Below, piece by piece: positions 1 to 6,714 of a stretch of 8,490 nucleotides of DNA. Position numbers and translations under genes: made by a program. The stretch is from the NCBI GenBank assembly GCA_018970625.1, contig JAGWVZ010000130.1, positions 1 through 8,490 on the forward strand, given 5' to 3'. Every line of letters starts with the position of its first letter. Within the stretch, counting starts at the first letter, position 1. Source of the DNA: Myxococcales bacterium (GTDB lineage Bacteria; Myxococcota; Bradymonadia; REDH01). The notes below the pieces were generated by a model, which was not told the origin of the DNA, ran no database searches, and saw nothing but the letters and a program-made list of their open reading frames with translations.

Positions 1-2
1 AG

Positions 3-185
3 GGGGACCCTGAGCTGATCTGGTCGGACTGGGCCGCGCTGCGCGCGGTGTCACGTGGTGCCTTTTGCCGTGTGGACGCGGATGTGATCTCGCGCCCTGG
101 TCCCCGGATTCTGGAGGCGGTGGATCGACTGGCGGCCTGTCTGTCGGAGCTGGGCGCGAGGAGCGCCGCTGAGGGCTCTCGCTAG
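3..185 (+). CDS. BtuF-like ABC transporter substrate-binding protein, C-terminal fragment
   Basis: This is the last 60 codons of a gene that enters from the left, read in frame 3 to a TAG at 183-185. The translation contains W-x-x-W-x-x-L-x-A-V, then C-R-V-D-A-D, then R-P-G-P-R-I-L-E-A and a final amphipathic helix. This order is the usual C-terminus of class III periplasmic binding proteins (Peripla_BP_2 fold; BtuF, cobalamin-binding and ferric-siderophore-binding proteins), where the R-x-x-P-R segment precedes the last helix. Such proteins deliver vitamin B12 or an iron chelate to a BtuCD/FecCD-type importer. The ligand cannot be told from this fragment. The N-terminus, and so any signal peptide or lipobox, lies outside the window. 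It converges on the kinase gene with a 4-bp overlap. Confidence 0.72.
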   Translation, partial: GDPELIWSDWAALRAVSRGAFCRVDADVISRPGPRILEAVDRLAACLSELGARSAAEGSR

Positions 186-2218
186 AAGGAGATGGGCGGT
201 CGCTCGGCGCGATTTCGCCTGGGGCGGTCCGACTCGTTGCCTGCGTCGTCTTCGTCCTGTGCGTTGTTTGCCGGGACGGCGACCGGGTTGTCGGCCTGCG
301 AGGGTTGGGCATCGGGCGCGATGGCAGGCGTTGGGTTGGGGGTCGGATTGGCGGCAGGCGTTGGGTTGGGGGTCGGCGTCGGGGCTTCAACAGGCGTTGC
401 GTCAGGCTGTTGAATCTGCGCCGGTTCAGAGGGCGGCGATAGTGGCTGCGCGTGGCCGGGTTCAGGCACCGCTTCACTGGTCGGGGCTGGCGTAGGTGCC
501 GGAGCTGCGACGCGCCCTTGCCCGGGGGTGGGGGTTGGGGAGCCTGCGGCTTCGGTTTGCTCGCGTCGGGCGCGCTCCTGTTGGACGAGGTCAGCGGGCA
601 TGACCTGATGGTCGCTGTGCGTGGCATTCCAGGCGAACGTGACGGCGATCTCTCGCGTGGTGGCTCCGATGCTGGCGCCACGTGCAGTGGCTGCCAGAAT
701 CGCCTCGGCGACCAGGTCAGGCGCGGGTGGCTCAGTGGGTGGAGCCGTGACCGGTGGCGCGACGGCGACAGGAGCCGGTGGTGGTGTTTGCAGCGTGTCG
801 GCGGGAGGGGGTTCACTGGTCGGCGCCTGACTCGACAGCACCGCGACGGTGATGGCGATTCCCACGAGCGCGAGCAGTCCCAGGGTGATGGGAACGACGG
901 GCGCTCGTCTGGGGGCCATCTCTACGGTCGTGGTGCCGGGCACCGGGTCGGTAGTGGCGTCGTTCAGCGATGTCTTGCCGGACTGCAGGAGCGCCGCTGT
1001 CTGGCGAGTGGCGTCGGGTCGTGACCGCGCAAGGGCAGGGTGTTGCTCGCCGCTCTGGAGAGTTCCCTGGGCGGCGGCGACGGCCGCGGTGGTCCTTTTA
1101 CCACCGACGTCAGAGGTGGAGAGCCGGGGGGTATAGGACAGGGCTTCGCCCGTGACCATTTCGGTGGCGAAAGGAAGCAACAGCTCAATGACTTCGTGCG
1201 CGGCGGGCCTGCGCGCCGGGTCTTTGTCCATCATGGCCTGCAGCAGCCGCGCAAAGGTCTCGGGTGCTTCGGGCAACCACGTTCGAATGTCCGGGGGTGG
1301 CTCGACGATGTGAGCCACGATCATGTTCGAACCCTCGAAGGGTAAATGTCCGCATGCGAGGTGGTAAATGCTGGCTCCCAGACCATAAACATCGGTGGCG
1401 GGGCCTAATGGGAGTGCCTGAAGCTGTTCAGGCGACATGTACGCGGGCGTACCGAAGATTTTGCTTCGGGGGTCGGTGAAGTCGATGATGGGCCGAACGA
1501 GCCCGAAGTCGGCCAGCCGGACCTCGCCTCGGCTGTTGACGAGTCCGTTGGACGGCTTGACGTCGCGGTGAATGAATCCGGCCTGATGTAGCGCGTCGAG
1601 CGCGCGCATGAGCTGAACACCCGCGGCGGCTGCCGCCCCGGCGCCAAGAGCGGTCTCATTGTAAAGGAGCGACTCCAGGTCGGGACCATCGATGTATTGC
1701 ACGATCATATACGGTCGTCCGTCGTGGACGCCGACGTCGTAGATTTGAATAAGGTTGGGGTGTTCGAGGGCAGCGAGGTTGCGTGCCTCGGTGAGGAAAT
1801 CGTCTAGTTCGGAACCCACCTGAAGGAATGACTCATTCAGGATTTTGATGGCGACCATGCGTCCGAGTCGTGAGTCACGACAGCGGTAGACGGTACCGGC
1901 GGCACCTTTTCCGAGGAGCTTCATGGGGACGTAGCGGTCGGCGGGCATGGCTGCGACGACGCGCTCGTCGGTGATGGGGGTGTCGCGAGAGGGCAGCTCG
2001 ATGCGTACGCGCGAGAGTCCATCGGCGCAGACGATGGTGAGCTTCTCGGTGGTCCCATCGTCGAGCGTGGCTACTGCCTCATGCCGACCGGAGGTCAGAT
2101 CGGCGAAGAAGCTGCCGTGCTCATCGGTCACGTGTGCCTGCTGCAGTGCCGGGAGGCTGATATGCAGCCCGGGGACAGGTCGTCCGGCCTGCTGGATCGT
2201 GACGCGAAGTGCTGGCAC
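182..2218 (-). CDS. Transmembrane Ser/Thr protein kinase with N-terminal beta-sandwich-like domain and Pro-rich extracytoplasmic tail
   Basis: A 678-residue Hanks-type Ser/Thr kinase. Residues about 1-78 form a beta-rich module (V-T-D-E-H-G-S-F-F-A-D-L then alternating hydrophobic strands) resembling a carboxypeptidase-regulatory/transthyretin-like sandwich. The kinase domain spans about 96-350: glycine loop GKGAAG (103-108), VAIK lysine K125, HRD (217-219) in HRDVKPSN, DFG (237-239) and SPE of the activation segment (262-264). All catalytic residues are present, so it should be active. The residue after the catalytic-loop Asn is Gly, where Ile/Val is usual. A hydrophobic helix lies at about 439-463. 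The rest is a Pro/Thr/Ala-rich tail interrupted by a less biased segment (about 502-558) and ending in an acidic then Arg-rich stretch. I chose the GTG at 2216-2218 because GGGAG sits 7 nt upstream. The frame stays open to an ATG at 2377, but that start would overlap the upstream gene by 119 bp and adds an unconvincing sequence. It probably shares an operon with the barrel gene upstream. The substrates are unknown. Confidence 0.93.
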   Translation of the reverse strand: MPALRVTIQQAGRPVPGLHISLPALQQAHVTDEHGSFFADLTSGRHEAVATLDDGTTEKLTIVCADGLSRVRIELPSRDTPITDERVVAAMPADRYVPMKLLGKGAAGTVYRCRDSRLGRMVAIKILNESFLQVGSELDDFLTEARNLAALEHPNLIQIYDVGVHDGRPYMIVQYIDGPDLESLLYNETALGAGAAAAAGVQLMRALDALHQAGFIHRDVKPSNGLVNSRGEVRLADFGLVRPIIDFTDPRSKIFGTPAYMSPEQLQALPLGPATDVYGLGASIYHLACGHLPFEGSNMIVAHIVEPPPDIRTWLPEAPETFARLLQAMMDKDPARRPAAHEVIELLLPFATEMVTGEALSYTPRLSTSDVGGKRTTAAVAAAQGTLQSGEQHPALARSRPDATRQTAALLQSGKTSLNDATTDPVPGTTTVEMAPRRAPVVPITLGLLALVGIAITVAVLSSQAPTSEPPPADTLQTPPPAPVAVAPPVTAPPTEPPAPDLVAEAILAATARGASIGATTREIAVTFAWNATHSDHQVMPADLVQQERARREQTEAAGSPTPTPGQGRVAAPAPTPAPTSEAVPEPGHAQPLSPPSEPAQIQQPDATPVEAPTPTPNPTPAANPTPNPTPAIAPDAQPSQADNPVAVPANNAQDEDDAGNESDRPRRNRAERPPISF
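323..376. repeat. Two exact 24-bp direct repeats at 30-bp spacing in the kinase tail
   Basis: Positions 323-346 and 353-376 are identical 24-bp G-rich copies (+ strand) separated by 6 bp. On the coding (minus) strand they encode the P-T-P-N-P-T-P-A type repeats near residues 615-632 of the kinase. The 30-bp period equals ten codons, so copy-number change keeps the reading frame. Each copy carries a GGG-TT-GGGGG run. The gap between the two G clusters is about 20 nt, long for a stable four-run G-quadruplex. Confidence 0.85.
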
Positions 2219-2258
2219 GGGTGAACTCCCGGTGTGAAAAAGGCTTTGGCGAGGTCGT

Positions 2259-3278
2259 TCAGAACTTGAGGTTCGTTCCAACCGAGAACATGTGGAGCTG
2301 AGCGGTGTTCTGACCCCACACAACATAGCTGTAATTGACATCGATGTCGCGATCACCGAGCGCGAAGATCGCACCAATGCCGGGCACTACGCTGCTGCGG
2401 TCCAGCGTGAGGTCCACGGGTGCCACGGTGGTAAACTCAAAGTCGACAGTAGAGATCGATGGGTCGTTGGCGATGAAGGACTGTCCAATGACGCGGCCTT
2501 CCCCGACCGACACCTGAGCATCGGCGAAGATGTAGGGAAGAAAGCCGGGAGTGACGCGATAGCCGGTCTTGAACGCTCCGATAACCTGGGGCGCAGGGCC
2601 GAAGAATCGGGCGCGACCGCCGACATCGAGTCGAATGAACCAGTCCCACGTGGGTGAAAAGCCGGTCAGGAGCATGGCGTGCAGATCCATCTGGCCATCG
2701 CCTAGGGTGACGTCGTCGGTGAGCCCTTCGGATGGGCTGTCATCTTCGAAGGTGCCGCTGGGTTGGCGATAGCCGGTGGGGATTTTTGCGCCGAACTCGG
2801 TGGCGATGACCGCCCTGCCCATGGGTGTCAGGCGATTGCGTACAAAGAGTCGCAGGTCGCCGAGACCGACCGCGGTCTGGTCAAAAGACTGAATGTTGGC
2901 GCGCACCGACTGCAGGCTGCCGGGGGTCTGGGTGGTGTCAAAGACGCCTTCGCCGAAGAAGACCTCATCGGAGGTGTACGAAGCGTAGGCGAAGGCAAGT
3001 GACCCACCGATCTCCAAACGGTCTGAGACACCGTAACGCAGGTCGGTTCTGAAGTTGCCACCCCAGAAGCGTCCGTCGAGCGGGAATCGCTGCAGGTCGC
3101 GCTGAATGACAAACTCGCGGTCGGCGTATTGCACGTCGGTCGACAGCTTCAGGGCGACGTCGCCCTGACCCAGCGTCCAGGGTGATGCGGACGCCACGGA
3201 TGGCACGACGGTCAGGCCGAAGACGATCGCCTTCAGGCCGGCTGGAAGGGACACGCGCAGCGCGTTGCAGAATTCCAT
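2259..3278 (-). CDS. Outer-membrane beta-barrel protein (MetA-pathway/transporter-like), function unknown
   Basis: A 339-residue exported protein. Residues 1-31 look like a Sec signal peptide, with a hydrophobic core at about 17-28 and an ASA site before S32. The mature part is almost all short amphipathic strands with Tyr/Phe/Trp at strand ends, Asp/Ser-rich loops, and a C-terminal strand ending in Leu-Lys-Phe. A terminal Phe is the usual barrel-assembly signal of outer-membrane proteins. Phrases such as Y-G-V-S-D-R-L-E-I-G-G and A-x-E-F-G-A-K-I-P-T-G are typical of the family often annotated as transporter or phenol-degradation MetA-like (PF13557); that assignment is by impression only. The ATG at 3276-3278 has AGGTG 5 nt upstream. 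The kinase gene follows after 40 bp, so the two are probably cotranscribed. Transport substrate, if any, is unknown. Confidence 0.82.
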   Translation of the reverse strand: MEFCNALRVSLPAGLKAIVFGLTVVPSVASASPWTLGQGDVALKLSTDVQYADREFVIQRDLQRFPLDGRFWGGNFRTDLRYGVSDRLEIGGSLAFAYASYTSDEVFFGEGVFDTTQTPGSLQSVRANIQSFDQTAVGLGDLRLFVRNRLTPMGRAVIATEFGAKIPTGYRQPSGTFEDDSPSEGLTDDVTLGDGQMDLHAMLLTGFSPTWDWFIRLDVGGRARFFGPAPQVIGAFKTGYRVTPGFLPYIFADAQVSVGEGRVIGQSFIANDPSISTVDFEFTTVAPVDLTLDRSSVVPGIGAIFALGDRDIDVNYSYVVWGQNTAQLHMFSVGTNLKF

Positions 3279-3544
3279 GAGCGCACCTGTACCATTGAAA
3301 CTGCCGGCTGGTTCCGGTCAGCGTGAAGGGTATCCCATGACGGGCGCACGAACGCCAGCGACAGGAATAAGGAGAAAGGTAGCGGAACGAAAGCCGGAAA
3401 GTTGGCGGGCCGGGTCTGTCGAGGCTGGCATGGCATTCATGGTACGAGCGCGCCAGGTGTCGGGGAGTGAGTGATTCAGTCGAGGCACAGGCGGGCAGCA
3501 GCGAGAACAGAGACAGGCGAACGCCACCACGAAAACCTCATCTC

Positions 3545-3560
3545 GTGAGCGCGCGCTGAC
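3545..3560. promoter_or_regulatory. Near-palindrome, possible operator
   Basis: The 16 bp GTGAGCGCGCGCTGAC has a perfect 10-bp palindromic core (AGCGCGCGCT, 3548-3557) and matches its reverse complement at 14 of 16 positions. It abuts the proposed -35 element (TTGTGG, 3561-3566) of the DUF1592 operon, a place where a dimeric regulator could bind. GC alternation makes chance palindromes easier in GC-rich DNA, so the role is inference. Confidence 0.35.
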
Positions 3561-3589
3561 TTGTGGAAGTATGACACCCGCATTACGAT
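3561..3589 (+). promoter_or_regulatory. Candidate sigma70-like promoter of the DUF1592-DUF1552 operon
   Basis: TTGTGG (3561-3566) and TACGAT (3584-3589) are separated by 17 bp. The -10 matches TATAAT at four of six positions and the -35 matches TTGACA at three of six. Initiation would fall near 3595-3600 and give a leader of only about 20 nt. The -10 lies inside the inverted repeat 3577-3594. The match is weak, but spacing and position are right. Confidence 0.3.
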
Positions 3590-3594
3590 GCGGG
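3577..3594 (+). promoter_or_regulatory. Perfect 7-bp inverted repeat before the DUF1592 gene
   Basis: CCCGCAT (3577-3583) and ATGCGGG (3588-3594) are perfect complements around TACG. As RNA this would be a hairpin 22 nt upstream of the ATG; as DNA it would be an operator over the candidate -10. No T run follows, so it is not a terminator. The start that follows has no clear Shine-Dalgarno sequence. Confidence 0.45.
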
Positions 3595-3616
3595 AACCCC
3601 TGTAACCGGTTTGCGT

Positions 3617-5389
3617 ATGAGCGCACGAAAGAGAACGGCCGGCCGACTTCGGCCACAACGCCATGGATGGATCGCTGTATTTTGTGGGCTCCTGTTGGCC
3701 TGTCAGGACGGTGGTACGCCCGCCGAGCAGGCCGCTGCGTCGGCCGCCGATGTTGCGGATGCCGGGATTTCAGCGGACACGGGTGACGCCAGCCCTGCCG
3801 ACGTCGCCCCGGACACTGGCCCCGTGGTGGACCTTGATCCCGACTACAGTGTTGCGTTTGCTCCGCCTGAGCCGACCATACGCCGCCTTTCGCGGGAACA
3901 GTATGCGTCCTCGGTGCGCGACGTTCTGGGTGAGTCGCTGACGGTTCCGACTTCGCTGGAGCCAGACACGAGCGTGGCGGGTTACCTGTCACTGGGCGCT
4001 GCCGTGTCGGCCATCTCGGCGCGAGGAGTCGAGCAGTACGAGGCGGCGGCCTACAATCTGGCCGCTCAGGTCATGCAGAGCGATGCGCTGCGCGGCAATA
4101 TCATCCGCTGTGACGTCGATGGTGTGTATGACGCGACTTGTGCGCGGGCCTCTCTGGAACCCCTGCTGCTTCGTCTCTGGCGTCGTCCTGCCACCGAGGA
4201 GGAGTTGACTGGTCTGCTGGGCATCTGGGAACAGGCGTCCACGGTGCTGGGTGATTTTGAACAGGGCGCCGAGTACGTGCTGGCTGCGGCGTTGCAGTCT
4301 CCGCACTTTCTGTTTCGCGTTGAGCTGGGGGAACCCGATCCCGAAACGCCGGGTGGGCTTCGGTTCAGCAGCTGGGAGATGGCCAGTCGCCTGAGTTACC
4401 TGTTGTGGAACACCACGCCGGACGACGAGCTGCTGCGCGCGGCGGCCGCCGATGAGCTGGTCACAGATGCCGGGATTCAGGCGCAGGCCGAACGACTTCT
4501 GGCGTCTCCGCTGGCGGAGAACGGCATTCGCGCGCTGTTCAGCGAGATTCTTCAGCTGCACCTGCTGGACCGGCTCTCGAAAGACCCGACCGTTTTCACG
4601 CACATGAGCCCCACGCTGGGAGCATCGGCGCGCGAAGAGATGTTGCAGCTGGTGACTGAGCTGGTCCTCGTGACGGACGGTGACTATCGCGACGTGTTGA
4701 CGACGCGGTCGACGTTCGTCAATCGCGAGCTGGCAGCGCTGTACAATATGCGGGCCCCTTCGCGTGACACCTTTGGCCGTGCCGAGTGGCCGGCCGATGC
4801 ACCGCGCGCCGGTCTTCTGGGTCAGGTCGGATTTCTGGCGCTGGCGTCTCACCCGGTGTCCAGCTCTGCCACGCTCCGTGGCAGGTTTGTGCGCGAGCGA
4901 TTGTTGTGCGAGGTCGTCGCCGCTCCTCCGGCCAATGTGGACACATCGATCCCGGAACCGTCGGGGACGACGCCCACGCTGCGCGATCGCGTGGCTGAAC
5001 ACCTGACGGACCCCTCCTGCGCGGGCTGCCACGAGGTGATGGACCCCATCGGGCTGGCGCTGGAGAACTTTGATGGGATTGGTCGCTTCAGGGCGACCGA
5101 TAATGGCGCCGCGATCGACGCCACCGGCGATCTCGACGGCGTGCCGTTCGATGGGCCGGTCAGTCTTGCGCTCGCCCTGCGCGATCATCCGCGATTTGCT
5201 CCCTGCCTGGTGCGCCACGTGTACCGCTACACCAACGGCCGCCTTGAAACGAGCGGGGAACGGGAGCTGGTGCGTGAGCTCGCGGTCGCGTTTGAGCGCG
5301 ATGGGTTCCGGGTGCGCGCACTTCTGCTGGAGCTGGTGACCACGCCGGGCTTCCGTACGCCCGGCGCGATCGGGGGGAACGAACCATGA
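3617..5389 (+). CDS. Lipoprotein with DUF1587-DUF1595-DUF1592-DUF1588-DUF1585 architecture and one CxxCH haem motif
   Basis: From the ATG at 3617 the protein has 590 residues; a TTG at 3611 in frame would add two. Neither start has a strong ribosome site. Residues 1-28 are a basic lipoprotein signal peptide with lipobox LLAC and lipidated C29. The +2 residue is Gln, which does not specify inner-membrane retention under the E. coli rule. An Ala/Asp/Gly-rich linker follows to about 80. Domains in order are: DUF1587-like (RRLSREQY, about 87-150); DUF1595-like with C165, C175 and LWRRPATEEEL (about 165-240); DUF1592 with SPHFLFRVE and ASRLSYLLWNT (about 228-365); DUF1588 with the RGRFVRERLLC segment and CAGCH at 468-472 followed by MDPIGLALENFD; and DUF1585 to the end. 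CAGCH fits covalent haem c on an exported protein. These proteins recur beside DUF1552 genes in Planctomycetota and Myxococcota, and their reaction is unknown. Its stop overlaps the next start by ATGA. Confidence 0.93.
   Translation: MSARKRTAGRLRPQRHGWIAVFCGLLLACQDGGTPAEQAAASAADVADAGISADTGDASPADVAPDTGPVVDLDPDYSVAFAPPEPTIRRLSREQYASSVRDVLGESLTVPTSLEPDTSVAGYLSLGAAVSAISARGVEQYEAAAYNLAAQVMQSDALRGNIIRCDVDGVYDATCARASLEPLLLRLWRRPATEEELTGLLGIWEQASTVLGDFEQGAEYVLAAALQSPHFLFRVELGEPDPETPGGLRFSSWEMASRLSYLLWNTTPDDELLRAAAADELVTDAGIQAQAERLLASPLAENGIRALFSEILQLHLLDRLSKDPTVFTHMSPTLGASAREEMLQLVTELVLVTDGDYRDVLTTRSTFVNRELAALYNMRAPSRDTFGRAEWPADAPRAGLLGQVGFLALASHPVSSSATLRGRFVRERLLCEVVAAPPANVDTSIPEPSGTTPTLRDRVAEHLTDPSCAGCHEVMDPIGLALENFDGIGRFRATDNGAAIDATGDLDGVPFDGPVSLALALRDHPRFAPCLVRHVYRYTNGRLETSGERELVRELAVAFERDGFRVRALLLELVTTPGFRTPGAIGGNEP
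3697..3723 (+). repeat. Lipobox-region sequence shared with 6779-6805 (copy 1)
   Basis: These 27 bp match 6779-6805 at 25 positions, in the same reading frame. Both encode A-C-Q, two variable residues (D-G here, G-D there), then G-T-P-A. Similarity falls off quickly on both sides. The copies lie in the first and third genes of one operon. Confidence 0.85.
5343..5366 (+). promoter_or_regulatory. Perfect 8-bp inverted repeat at the DUF1592/DUF1552 junction
   Basis: CGCCGGGC (5343-5350) and GCCCGGCG (5359-5366) are perfect complements with an 8-nt loop. The hairpin would end 19 nt before the DUF1552 ATG. It has no T tract. It could affect mRNA processing or coupling between the cistrons. It could also be a by-product of the encoded T-P-G-F-R-T-P-G repeat. 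Confidence 0.45.
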
Positions 5390-6714
5390 TGAACCGCTTT
5401 CGACTCAATCGTCGCACCCTGCTCCGTGGTATGCTCGGTGGTGGCATGGTTACCGTGGGTCTGCCCATGTTCGAAGCCTTCGTGAATACGAACGGCACCG
5501 CCATGGCCAACGGAGATGCCTTCCCCACCCGATTCGGCATGTTCTTCTGGGGCAATGGCATGTTGCCCGACCGCTGGGTGCCTCAGGGTACCGGGTCGGG
5601 CTACACCCTGAGCGAGCAGTTGCAACCGCTGGCGCCCGTTCGCGACCAGATTACGGTGATCACCAACATGCAGGTGCGCGTGCCCAACCAGTCACCGCAT
5701 GGTTCGGGACCTGCAGGCCTGTTGTCTGGCATGCCATCCCCGACCGTGGACGCCAGTGGGTCGTTTTCCGGACCGACCATCGACCAGCGCATCGCTGCAC
5801 AGATCGGTGGTGCCACGCGCTTTCGATCCATTGAGTTTGGGGCCGAGCCGGAAAGCGGCCTGTCCTGGAGCAGCGCCACCACTCGAAATCCGGCAGAACG
5901 CTCCCCGTTCGCGCTCTTTGAGCGACTGTTCGGTCCCGGCTTCCGTGCGCCTGGCGAAGAGGCCATCGTGGACCCGTCTATCGCCCTGCGGCGAAGCGTA
6001 CTGGACGTCGTGACCGAGGACGCGAACCGCCTGCGAAATCGACTCGGAACAGCCGATCAGGCCCGCCTTGACTCGCACCTGACCGCGATCCGCGAGCTCG
6101 AACTTCGGCTGGCCCGTCTCGAAGAAGATCCACCGACGCTCGCGGCGTGCCTGCGTCCTCAGGCGCCGCTCGCCGACTATCCGTGGATCAACGGCCGCCC
6201 GCAGCTGGGGCTCGTCAATCGGGTGTTCTCGGATCTTTGCGCGATGGCGCTCGCCTGCGACCAGACCCGGGTGTTCACGAACTTTATCTCCTTCCCGGTG
6301 AATAACCTGCTCTTTGAGGGTGCCGAGGCCGGCCACCACCAGCTCACACACGACGAACCCGGCGAGCAGCCGCAGGTCAACGAGATTGTGATCGAGCTGA
6401 TGGGCTATTTCGCCGAGTTTATTCAGGCGCTGCGCAGCATTCCGGAAGGCGACGGCACGCTGCTGGACCACTGCGCCGTGCTGGGTACTTCCGATGTCTC
6501 CTACGGCCGCACCCACTCGATTGACGAATATCCGCTCATCATCGCCGGCTCGGGTTCGGGACGCCTGCGCACCGGTATTCATCATCGTCCCACCGGCGCC
6601 GATAACGCCAGCAAGGTCATTCTGACCCTGATGCGAGCCGTTGGGGTCACAGCGGCCAGCTACGGCGAAGCCGACGCCATGGCCACCGAGACGGTCTCGG
6701 AGGTAGAAGCATGA
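5386..6714 (+). CDS. DUF1552 family protein, Tat-exported
   Basis: A 442-residue protein of the usual DUF1552 (PF07586) length. The N-terminus carries a twin-arginine signal: NRRTLLRG with R9-R10, a hydrophobic glycine-rich stretch to about 28, and a possible AMA cleavage site near residue 41. The mature protein has the expected family landmarks: F-F-W-G-N-G-M-L-P-D near its start, S-P-H-G-S-G-P-A-G-L-L-S-G, a helical R-E-L-E-L-R-L-A segment, an H317-H318/H322/E324 cluster, and V-L-G-T-S-D-V-S-Y-G-R-T-H-S followed by P-L-I-I-A-G. The His/Asp/Glu-rich motifs suggest a metal site and a distant alkaline-phosphatase/sulfatase-like fold, but no activity is established for the family. Tat use implies folding, perhaps with a cofactor, before export. 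The ATG overlaps the previous stop as ATGA, a sign of translational coupling; a second ATG follows directly at 5389. Confidence 0.93.
   Translation: MMNRFRLNRRTLLRGMLGGGMVTVGLPMFEAFVNTNGTAMANGDAFPTRFGMFFWGNGMLPDRWVPQGTGSGYTLSEQLQPLAPVRDQITVITNMQVRVPNQSPHGSGPAGLLSGMPSPTVDASGSFSGPTIDQRIAAQIGGATRFRSIEFGAEPESGLSWSSATTRNPAERSPFALFERLFGPGFRAPGEEAIVDPSIALRRSVLDVVTEDANRLRNRLGTADQARLDSHLTAIRELELRLARLEEDPPTLAACLRPQAPLADYPWINGRPQLGLVNRVFSDLCAMALACDQTRVFTNFISFPVNNLLFEGAEAGHHQLTHDEPGEQPQVNEIVIELMGYFAEFIQALRSIPEGDGTLLDHCAVLGTSDVSYGRTHSIDEYPLIIAGSGSGRLRTGIHHRPTGADNASKVILTLMRAVGVTAASYGEADAMATETVSEVEA
6686..6700 (+). promoter_or_regulatory. Perfect 6-bp hairpin touching the Shine-Dalgarno of the third gene
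   Basis: CCGAGA (6686-6691) and TCTCGG (6695-6700) pair around CGG. Its 3' arm overlaps the first two bases of the strong ribosome site GGAGG (6699-6703), which sits 7 nt before the ATG at 6711. A folded stem could hold back free initiation, and ribosomes finishing the DUF1552 gene would open it. This would reinforce coupling. The structural role is inferred. Confidence 0.45.

Larger units (their letters stand above)
3279..3616. other. Divergent intergenic region between the barrel/kinase operon and the DUF1592 operon
   Basis: No convincing gene occupies these 338 bp. Open frames on both strands are short or merely shadow the flanking genes. The region must hold promoters for both directions. 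On the right side I see a near-palindrome (3545-3560), a weak promoter candidate (3561-3589) and a perfect inverted repeat (3577-3594). For the leftward operon I see the AGGTG ribosome site but no convincing -35/-10 pair. A purine-rich stretch lies at about 3361-3395. A 45-codon + strand frame at 3337-3474 has GAAGGG 6 nt before its ATG but no other support. Confidence 0.6.

Noticed and set aside
323..376. G-quadruplex or CRISPR-like array
   Set aside because: Only two copies with a 6-bp gap and coding periodicity: a protein tandem repeat, not CRISPR. The G clusters are separated by about 20 nt, too far for a strong quadruplex call.
2219..2377. 53-residue N-terminal extension of the kinase from an ATG at 2377
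   Set aside because: It would overlap the barrel gene by 119 bp, its sequence is Ser/Arg-rich without structure, and the GTG at 2218 has a good ribosome site.
3318..3992. 224-codon minus-strand frame across the divergent region
   Set aside because: It runs antisense over the start of the lipoprotein gene, is Pro/Arg-rich, and shows no ribosome site or domain.
3989..5218. 409-codon open frame on the minus strand
   Set aside because: It lies wholly antisense to the well-supported DUF1592 gene. Its translation is rich in Arg, Gln and His with no domain, as expected of a shadow frame in GC-rich DNA.
5692..6585. 297-codon open frame on the minus strand
   Set aside because: Antisense to the DUF1552 gene, with low-complexity Arg-rich sequence and no recognisable motif.
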